Shown here piece after piece: positions 58,845 through 64,000 of a stretch of DNA of 64,000 bases. The DNA is from Actinomadura syzygii. GTDB taxonomy: Bacteria; Actinomycetota; Actinomycetes; Streptosporangiales; Streptosporangiaceae. How positions within the stretch are numbered: the first letter of the stretch is position 1; every line of letters starts with the position of its first letter. Below the pieces are notes generated by a model. The model was not told the origin of the DNA and did not search any database. It worked only from the letters and a program-made list of their open reading frames with translations. The stretch lies in contig NZ_VSFF01000001.1 of assembly GCF_008085905.1 (NCBI RefSeq), positions 744,001-808,000 of the forward strand, written 5' to 3'. The position numbers and the translations under genes were made by a program.

Positions 58845-59679
58845 TCCAAGTGCCCGCCGCCGCAGTTTCGGTGACGTAGTCCTCGAACCTGCGGGGCGGG
58901 CGTCCGAGGGCCTTCTCGACGCCGTCCGAGACGGCGGCCGCGCCACCGTCCCGGACGGACGTGAGCAGGCCCGCGAGCAGTTGCGCGGCGTTCGCCGGGA
59001 GACCCGCCGCGACCTGCTGCTCGACGAACGCCTCCGGCGTGACGTCGACATACCGGACGTCGCGCCCGGTGGCCCGGCCGATGAGGTCGGCGGCCTCGCC
59101 GAAGCCGATCGCGCGCGGTCCGGTGAGGTCGTAGACCTGCCCGGCGTGCCGGTCGGCGCCGGTCAGCGCGGACACGGCGACGTCCGCGATGTCCACGGCG
59201 TCGACGAACGGTGTGCGGCCGTCGCCGGTCGGCAGCGCCAGCTCCCCGCCGAGCACGCCCGGCAGGAAGAACGCCTCGCTGAAGTTCTGCGAGAACCAGG
59301 TGGGGCGGACGATCGTCCAGTCGGCGCCGGTGGCGCGCACGGCCTCTTCGGCGTCCCCGAGCGGGCCTCCCGCCTCACTCGCGAGGGGCGCGGACAGCAT
59401 CACCAGCCGCCGGACGCCCGCCGCGCCCGCCGCCGCCACGAACCTCGGGACGCGCCCGCGCGTGTCCGGGTCACCGCCCGGATAGGGGTTCGGCTCCACG
59501 ACGTAGACGGCCTCGACGCCGTCCAGGGCGGCTGGCCAGGTGCCGGGGTCGGCCAGATCGAAGGGGACGTCGCCGGACGTCCGGGACGCTATGCGCACGG
59601 TCCGGCCGTCCGCGCGGAGGCGGTCGGCGACGCGGCGGCCGGTCTTGCCGGTGCCGCCGAGGACGAGATAGGTGTTCAT
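58840..59679 (-). CDS. NmrA-like NAD(P)-binding protein
   Basis: 279 aa. Rossmann fingerprint YLVLGGTGKTGRRVADRL at the N-terminus, then EAVYVVEPNPYPGGD, RRLVMLSAPLASEAGG, WTIVRPTWFSQNFSEAFFLP and TPFVDAVDIADVAVSALTG. Atypical short-chain dehydrogenase family; may be a quinone reductase or a redox-sensing regulator. ATG 59679. A motif shared with the AraC-family gene at 61.5 kb lies 56 nt upstream. Confidence 0.9.
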   Translation of the reverse strand: MNTYLVLGGTGKTGRRVADRLRADGRTVRIASRTSGDVPFDLADPGTWPAALDGVEAVYVVEPNPYPGGDPDTRGRVPRFVAAAGAAGVRRLVMLSAPLASEAGGPLGDAEEAVRATGADWTIVRPTWFSQNFSEAFFLPGVLGGELALPTGDGRTPFVDAVDIADVAVSALTGADRHAGQVYDLTGPRAIGFGEAADLIGRATGRDVRYVDVTPEAFVEQQVAAGLPANAAQLLAGLLTSVRDGGAAAVSDGVEKALGRPPRRFEDYVTETAAAGTWT

Positions 59680-59725
59680 GCCGTCCAGCGAACCGCCGAT
59701 CCGCCGGACGATACATGGGAGATCG

Positions 59726-59752
59726 TCGCAAAGGCATTTGCGATCGTCCAGC
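59726..59752. promoter_or_regulatory. Candidate AraC-regulator site upstream of the NmrA-like gene
   Basis: TCGCAAA-GGCA-TTTGCGA inverted repeat (59726-59743) overlapping CATTTGCGATCGTCCAGC (59735-59752). The latter matches CATTTGTGATCGTCTAGC at 61514-61531, directly upstream of the AraC-family gene, in 16 of 18 positions. Only sequence similarity supports the link. Confidence 0.5.
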
Positions 59753-59758
59753 AGGAGG

Positions 59759-60385
59759 CTAGGGCACCGGTTGCGGAGGCGTGGCGGTGAGCGCGTCCCA
59801 GGCGGCCATCGCGCAGGTGATGACCTCTTCCAGTTCGGCGCCGGTGGCGCCGTCGCGGGCCTGCACGGACATGCCCTGCACCACGGTCGTGTAGTAGCGG
59901 GCGACGGCGTCGAGACGGGCGGGCGGCGCGTCGATGTCGCCGTCGCGGACGCCCTGCGCGAGGCGGTCCCTGACGGCGGCGAGTTGGCCGCGCCGGATGT
60001 CGGCCAGGAACTCCCGGACGTCGTGGTTCTCCACGGCGCCGGTGGGCGAGGCGAGGATGAGCATGCAGTAGTGCGGCGCGTCGGAACGGGTGATCTGGTC
60101 GGCGGTGGCGCGCAGCATGGCGTGGATCGCGGCGCGCGTGGACGGATGCTCGCTCAGCGCGCTCCGCGGCGGCCCGCCCGAGGTGGTGCCGTAGAGCAGC
60201 ATGACCTTGCGGAACAGCTCCTGCTTGCTGCCGAAGCAGGCGTAGATGCTGGCCGAGGCGATGCCCATCGCCTGAGCCAGGTCGCTGAGCGAGGTGCCCT
60301 CGTAGCCGTGTTCCCAGAACACGTCCAGCGCCTGGCGCAGGGCGGTGTCCGGGTCGAATGTGCGCGGCCTGCCGCGAGCGGCCAT
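59759..60385 (-). CDS. TetR-family transcriptional regulator
   Basis: 208 aa. HTH near residues 10-55 (RTFDPDTALRQALDVFWEHG, SLSDLAQAMGIASASIYACF, GSKQELFRKV). C-terminal effector domain with RATADQITRSDAPHYCMLIL. Resembles AcrR/YxaF-type repressors. ATG 60385 with GGAGGGA 6 nt upstream preferred over upstream frame at 60421. Divergent from the quinone oxidoreductase gene; shared 14-bp inverted sites lie between them. Confidence 0.92.
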   Translation of the reverse strand: MAARGRPRTFDPDTALRQALDVFWEHGYEGTSLSDLAQAMGIASASIYACFGSKQELFRKVMLLYGTTSGGPPRSALSEHPSTRAAIHAMLRATADQITRSDAPHYCMLILASPTGAVENHDVREFLADIRRGQLAAVRDRLAQGVRDGDIDAPPARLDAVARYYTTVVQGMSVQARDGATGAELEEVITCAMAAWDALTATPPQPVP

Positions 60386-60403
60386 CGGGCGTCCCTCCGA
60401 ACT

Positions 60404-60480
60404 TGTTTGTCGATCGCTCAATTTTACCTTGACCTGCGCCGAAGTGCCCTGTTACGTTTTTTTGGTCGTTCGACAAACAA
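60404..60480. promoter_or_regulatory. Paired TetR operator sites between divergent genes
   Basis: TTGTTTGTCGATCG (60404-60417) and, inverted, CGTTCGACAAACAA (60467-60480); the two match in 13 of 14 positions. One overlaps the TetR 5' region, the other ends just before the oxidoreductase ribosome site. Typical arrangement for autorepression plus repression of the neighbour. Confidence 0.65.
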
Positions 60481-60496
60481 ATGAGAGTCGGTCCTC

Positions 60497-61495
60497 ATGA
60501 GCATCCCCTCCACCATGCGCGCACTGCGGCAGACGTCGCTGGACGGCCCGCGAGACCTGCGCCTGGTCACCGACGCGCCGGTGCCGAGCCCGGGGCCGGG
60601 CGAAGTCCTGATCCGCGTCACCGCCGCCGGAGTCAACTTCGTTGACATCTCGCAGTCCCGGGGCACGTTCGCGAACGGTCCGCGGCCGCCCTATCTCGCG
60701 GGCATCGAGGGCGCGGGCGAGGTCGTCGCCGTCGGCGAAGGGGTCACCGGCCTGGAGCCCGGCGCCCACGTCATCGGCGTCGGCGTCCAGGGCGGCGCGT
60801 TCGCCGAGTACATGCCGCTGTTCGCGGCCGGAGCCGTCCCGGTGCCGCCGGGCTGGACCGACGAGCAGGCTCTCGGCCTGGTCGTGAACCTGCCGACCGC
60901 GCTCGCCGCGCTCAGGCCGCTGGGCGGCGTCGCCGAGGGGCGGGCCGTGCTGATCCACGCCGCGGCAGGCGGCACCGGCCAGGCCGCCGTGAAGATGGCC
61001 AAGCACTACGGCGCGACGGTGATCGCCACCGCTTCGCCGGACAAGCACGAGGTGGTGCGGGCTCTGGGCGCCGACCACGTCCTCGACTCCCGTGGCGGCG
61101 ACATCGCCGCCGAGGTCCTCGCGCTGACCGATGGCGCGGGCGTCGACCTGACCCTGGAGTCCGTGGGCGGCGCCGCGTTCGACGCCAGCCTCGCGGCGAC
61201 CAAGCGCGTCACCGGCCGGGTCGTGGTCTTCGGCCTGGCCGGCGGCGAGGCCGCGATCAGCAACTGGGACCTGGTCTACAAGCACCAGGTCCAGATCATC
61301 GGCCTGAACATCGGCGCCCTGATCCAGGCCGTGCCGCAGGTCTTCGGCGAGGTCATGGAAGAGCTGTTCGAGCTCTTCGGCGCCGGAGTCCTCGGCCCCG
61401 GCGAGCCCACCGCCCACGATCTGGCGGAAGGCCCCAAGGTGCTCGCGGAGCTCGAAGCCCGTTCCACGGTCGGCAAGCTGGCCCTGCTTCCCTGA
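60497..61495 (+). CDS. Zinc-independent quinone oxidoreductase (MDR, QOR-like)
   Basis: 332 aa. GroES-like N-terminal domain (GEVLIRVTAAGVNFVDISQS, IEGAGEVVAVGEGV) and Rossmann domain with AAAGGTGQAAVKMAKHYGAT and LTLESVGGAAFDASLAATKR. No zinc Cys cluster. NADPH-dependent reductase of quinones or enones, probably induced by electrophiles through the divergent TetR. ATG 60497. Length normal for the family. Confidence 0.93.
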   Translation: MSIPSTMRALRQTSLDGPRDLRLVTDAPVPSPGPGEVLIRVTAAGVNFVDISQSRGTFANGPRPPYLAGIEGAGEVVAVGEGVTGLEPGAHVIGVGVQGGAFAEYMPLFAAGAVPVPPGWTDEQALGLVVNLPTALAALRPLGGVAEGRAVLIHAAAGGTGQAAVKMAKHYGATVIATASPDKHEVVRALGADHVLDSRGGDIAAEVLALTDGAGVDLTLESVGGAAFDASLAATKRVTGRVVVFGLAGGEAAISNWDLVYKHQVQIIGLNIGALIQAVPQVFGEVMEELFELFGAGVLGPGEPTAHDLAEGPKVLAELEARSTVGKLALLP

Positions 61496-61513
61496 GCGGA
61501 CCCCGTCGAAAAC

Positions 61514-61531
61514 CATTTGTGATCGTCTAGC
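61514..61531. promoter_or_regulatory. Candidate AraC-regulator site at its own gene
   Basis: CATTTGTGATCGTCTAGC, near-copy of the site upstream of the NmrA-like gene (59735-59752). It ends 9 nt before the GTG at 61541, so binding would overlap the start of transcription or translation; suggests autoregulation. Confidence 0.45.
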
Positions 61532-61540
61532 GTGGGACGG

Positions 61541-62476
61541 GTGGACGTCCTCACCGACCTGCTGCACCGCGCGCGGGCCGGGAACGCGCTGGTCAAGCAG
61601 CTCATCCAGAGTCCGCCGTGGGCGATGGCGTTCGCGGACGTCCCGCCGCTGACGGTCACCGCGACGCTCGGCGGCTTGGCCTGGCTCCGCTCGCACGAGC
61701 CCGGCGCCGCGCCCGTCCGGCTCGCGGCGGGCGACATCGCGCTGGTCAGCGGGACGCGCGGCTACACGATCGGCGACGACCCGGCCACCCCGCCGCTGAT
61801 GCTGGTGGAGGCGGACGGCAAGCGCCGCCTCGGCGGCGACCCGGCGGCCTGCGACCTGCCCATCGGGCCCCGCACCTACGGCGACGGGCTGCCCGGCGCG
61901 ACGGTCATGCTCCGCGGTGTCTACGACCTGCGCGGCGACGCCGCCGGACGGCTGCTCGCCATGCTGCCGCCGCTCGCCGTCGTGCCCGCCGGGCCCCGCA
62001 CCCGCGCCGCGCTGGACATGCTCGCCGCCGAGACCTCGCGCGACGAGCCGGGGCAGGACGCCGTCCTCGGGCGGCTGCTCGACCTCGTCCTCGTGCTGGC
62101 GCTGCGGGCCTGGTGCGCCCGGCCGGAGAACGCGCCCGCCTGGTACCGGGCGCTCGCCGACCCCGCGATCGGCGGCGCGCTGCGCGTCCTGCACGACAAC
62201 CCGGCGCGGCGCTGGACGGTCGCCGCGCTCGCGGCCGAGGCCGGGATGTCCCGCGCCGGGTTCGCGGCGCGGTTCACCGGCCTCGTCGGCGAGCCGCCGC
62301 TCACCTACCTGACCGCCTGGCGGATGAGCCTCGGCGCCGACCTGCTCCGCGACACCGACGCGACCGTCGCCGCCGTCGCCCGCCAGGTCGGCTACGCCGA
62401 CCCGTTCGCGTTCAGCGTCGCGTTCAAGCGCGCCCGCGGCCTCAGCCCCTCGGAATGGCGCCGCCGGACCCGCTGA
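61541..62476 (+). CDS. AraC-family transcriptional regulator (cupin_6 type)
   Basis: 311 aa. N-terminal cupin-like effector domain (DVLTDLLHRARAGNALVKQL, FADVPPLTVTATLGGLAWLR) and C-terminal double HTH (WTVAALAAEAGMSRAGFAAR, VAAVARQVGYADPFAFSVAF, RARGLSPSEWRRR). Family members often control nearby reductases of the NmrA/SDR type. I chose GTG 61541 because family proteins begin MD.L..LL.RARA; GTG 61532 is possible. No Shine-Dalgarno sequence, so perhaps leaderless. Confidence 0.9.
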   Translation: MDVLTDLLHRARAGNALVKQLIQSPPWAMAFADVPPLTVTATLGGLAWLRSHEPGAAPVRLAAGDIALVSGTRGYTIGDDPATPPLMLVEADGKRRLGGDPAACDLPIGPRTYGDGLPGATVMLRGVYDLRGDAAGRLLAMLPPLAVVPAGPRTRAALDMLAAETSRDEPGQDAVLGRLLDLVLVLALRAWCARPENAPAWYRALADPAIGGALRVLHDNPARRWTVAALAAEAGMSRAGFAARFTGLVGEPPLTYLTAWRMSLGADLLRDTDATVAAVARQVGYADPFAFSVAFKRARGLSPSEWRRRTR

Positions 62477-62530
62477 CCGGCGCGGCGGCGCGTCCCCGGT
62501 GCGACGCCCGGGGCCGCGGGCGGGCAGGAT

Positions 62531-62947
62531 GTGAGGGTGAACGAACTCGAAGAAGGCACCCGGCTCACTCTGGACTTCGACAAGCTCGCGGGCGTCGCGG
62601 CGACCGGGGCGCGGGTCGTCCCCGTCGTGCTGCAGGACGCGGCGAGCGGCGACGTCCTGTTCATCGGCTACGCCAACGACCAGGCACTCAAGGCGACGCT
62701 GGACGAGCGCATCGCCGTGCTGTGGTCGACGTCCCGCAACGAGCTGTGGCGCAAGGGCGCGACGTCGGGGGACGTCCTCGCGCTGGTCGACGTCCGCGTG
62801 AACTGCGAGCAGAACTCGCTGCTCTACCTCGTCAACCGGACGACCGGCGGCGCCTGCCACACGACGCTGCCGTCCGGGGAGGCGCGTCCGACCTGCTACT
62901 ACCGCTCCGTGACGGACACCGGGACGCTCGGGTTCGTAGAGCTCTAG
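62531..62947 (+). CDS. Phosphoribosyl-AMP cyclohydrolase-like protein (HisI family) with altered metal ligands
   Basis: 138 aa. The HisI fold is clear: FIGYANDQALKATLDERIAV, WSTSRNELWRKGATSGDVLA, GGACHTT and CYYR. The three Zn-ligand Cys are present (C92, C109, C122), but the conserved Mg motif D-C-D-x-D reads N91-C-E-Q-N95. HisI hydrolyses phosphoribosyl-AMP in histidine synthesis; here no his genes are adjacent and the changes suggest a different substrate or activity. Start GTG 62531 (or 62537). A specialised paralogue is more likely than the housekeeping enzyme. Confidence 0.85.
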   Translation: MRVNELEEGTRLTLDFDKLAGVAATGARVVPVVLQDAASGDVLFIGYANDQALKATLDERIAVLWSTSRNELWRKGATSGDVLALVDVRVNCEQNSLLYLVNRTTGGACHTTLPSGEARPTCYYRSVTDTGTLGFVEL

Positions 62948-63015
62948 GTCCCCGCTCGAACGATCCGCGCATGACGGACGTGTCCAGCGGATATGGGTCC
63001 GGATGAGGAGGGGCC

Positions 63016-63978
63016 ATGGAACCTGAGCGGAGCGCATGGCCGCGGCTGCGCGTCGACGACTGGCGCGACACCCGCGACACGCTGCACATGTGGACGCAGA
63101 TCGTCGGCAAGGTCAGGCTCGTGCACGCGCCGCTGGTGAACCACTGGTGGCAGGTGACGCTGTACGTGAGCCCGCGCGGGCTGACCACGTCGGCCGTCCC
63201 GTACGGCGCGGGGGCGTTCGACGTCGAGTTCGACTTCATCGAGCACCGGTTGCAGATTCGGGCGAGCGACGGCGGCGTCCGCGGGTTCGACCTGGCGCCG
63301 ATGCCGGTCGCGGAGTTCTACGACCGGACGATGCGCGCCTTGGCCGAACTCGGGATCGAGACCTCGATCCAGGCGCGTCCGAACGAGGTCGACCCGGCGA
63401 TCCCGTTCGCCGAGGACGACCGGCACGCCGCCTACGACCCGGCCGCCGCCCACCTGTTCTGGCGGCAACTGCTCCAGGCGGCGCGGGTGATGGGCGAGTT
63501 CAGGTCCCGGTTCGTCGGCAAGGTCAGCCCGGTGCACTTCTTCTGGGGCGCGATGGACCTCGCCTGCACGCGGTTCTCCGGACGCGAGGCGCCCGTCCAC
63601 CCCGGCGGCGCGCCGAACTGCGGCGACTGGGTGATGGAGGAGGGCTACTCCAAGGAGCTGAACAGCTGCGGGTTCTGGCCGGGCGGCGGCGACGAGGGCG
63701 CGTTCTACGCCTACGCCTACCCCGAGCCGGACGGGTTCGCCGACCGTCCGGTGGGGCCGTCCGCCGCGTTCTACAGCCGGGAGAACGGCCAGTTCCTGCT
63801 GCCCTACGAGGCGGTGCGGACCGACCCCGACCCCGACCGGGCGCTGCTCGAATTCCTCCAGGGCACCTACGAGGCGGCGGCGGACCTCGCGCACTGGGAC
63901 CGGCCCGCGCTGGAGGCCGACCCGGCACGCTGGGCCGACAGGACCCTGCATGCCGGGCCGGGAGAACAGGGCGGCTAG
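63016..63978 (+). CDS. DUF5996 family protein
   Basis: 320 aa. N-terminal WPRLRVDDWRDTRDTLHMWT and KVRLVHAPLVNHWWQVTLYV, central GEFRSRFVGKVSPVHFFWGA, then EEGYSKELNSCGFWPGGGDE and EFLQGTYEAAADLAHWDRPA. Rich in Trp and His. DUF5996 proteins are conserved in actinobacteria and proteobacteria; no function is established. ATG 63016 with GAGGAGG 5 nt upstream. 68 nt downstream of the HisI-like gene on the same strand, possibly co-transcribed. Confidence 0.87.
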   Translation: MEPERSAWPRLRVDDWRDTRDTLHMWTQIVGKVRLVHAPLVNHWWQVTLYVSPRGLTTSAVPYGAGAFDVEFDFIEHRLQIRASDGGVRGFDLAPMPVAEFYDRTMRALAELGIETSIQARPNEVDPAIPFAEDDRHAAYDPAAAHLFWRQLLQAARVMGEFRSRFVGKVSPVHFFWGAMDLACTRFSGREAPVHPGGAPNCGDWVMEEGYSKELNSCGFWPGGGDEGAFYAYAYPEPDGFADRPVGPSAAFYSRENGQFLLPYEAVRTDPDPDRALLEFLQGTYEAAADLAHWDRPALEADPARWADRTLHAGPGEQGG

Positions 63979-64000
63979 CCGAGGTCGATGTTGCCCTTGC
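63975..64000 (-). CDS. Possible C-terminal end of a minus-strand gene (partial)
   Basis: On the minus strand the right edge reads KGNIDLG followed by TAG (63975-63977), overlapping the DUF5996 stop by 2 nt. Codons are GC3-rich (aag ggc aac atc gac ctc ggc), as expected for a convergent gene ending here. Too short to identify. Confidence 0.35.

Noticed and set aside
60452..63037. 861-aa minus-strand open frame over the QOR, AraC and HisI-like genes
   Set aside because: Antisense artefact spanning three well-supported plus-strand genes.

Overview
The window is GC-rich DNA with strong GC3 bias, many GTG/TTG starts and dense short-overlap operons. It is chromosomal DNA of a filamentous actinomycete. 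The WhiJ/DUF397-type pair, SARP and LAL regulators, UTRA regulators, many secreted proteins and the envelope gene order fit Streptosporangiales, most likely Thermomonosporaceae (Actinomadura-like). That family assignment is inference. No insertion sequence, prophage or CRISPR array was seen.

Layout. 1-5 kb: the 3' end of a histidine kinase, an RsbW-like ATPase, a WhiJ-like regulator with its DUF397 partner, and a GntR-UTRA regulator with a UTRA-only partner. 5-16 kb: a short SARP, a NarL-type two-component pair whose kinase carries a second degenerate kinase half, two secreted lysine-rich proteins flanking an ABC-2 transporter operon, and a 966-aa LAL regulator. 15.7-21.7 kb: the complete cydABDC operon (cytochrome bd oxidase and its assembly transporter), preceded by two identical palindromes. 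21.7-30 kb: a mixed block with a Uma2 nuclease-like protein, a DUF4232 lipoprotein, a trypsin-like protease, a tyrosine-phosphatase-like protein, a DEAD-box helicase, a MarR/amidohydrolase pair and a hexapeptide acyltransferase.

30-44.7 kb is the conserved origin-proximal growth and division cluster: ppiA, rhomboid, crgA, DUF881, class E sortase, trpG/pabA-like gene, then the pstP-type operon fhaA-fhaB-pstP-rodA-pbpA-pknA-pknB on the minus strand, next to tRNA-Leu(CAG). These genes couple Ser/Thr phosphorylation to peptidoglycan synthesis: FHA proteins read phospho-threonine, PstP reverses it, RodA/PbpA polymerise and cross-link, and PknB senses the wall through PASTA domains.

44.7-64 kb is accessory: an exonuclease-BRCT-BRCT-TerD fusion divergent from a pentapeptide-repeat protein, a membrane-anchored HTH protein divergent from a secreted protein with a similar C-terminus, a secreted tripeptidyl-aminopeptidase-like hydrolase, a permease, an ATP-grasp protein, a streptogrisin-like protease, then small regulator/oxidoreductase modules (MerR, XRE, TetR, AraC) with visible operator-like repeats, a HisI-like protein with altered metal ligands, and a DUF5996 protein.

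The best candidates for undescribed biology are the paired cationic secreted proteins around the ABC transporter (8.5-12.5 kb), the exonuclease-BRCT-TerD fusion (45.1-46.9 kb), the HTH-membrane/secreted-protein pair (48.4-50.4 kb) and the cydA palindromes (21.6 kb). All functions were read by eye from sequence; no database search or structure prediction was run.
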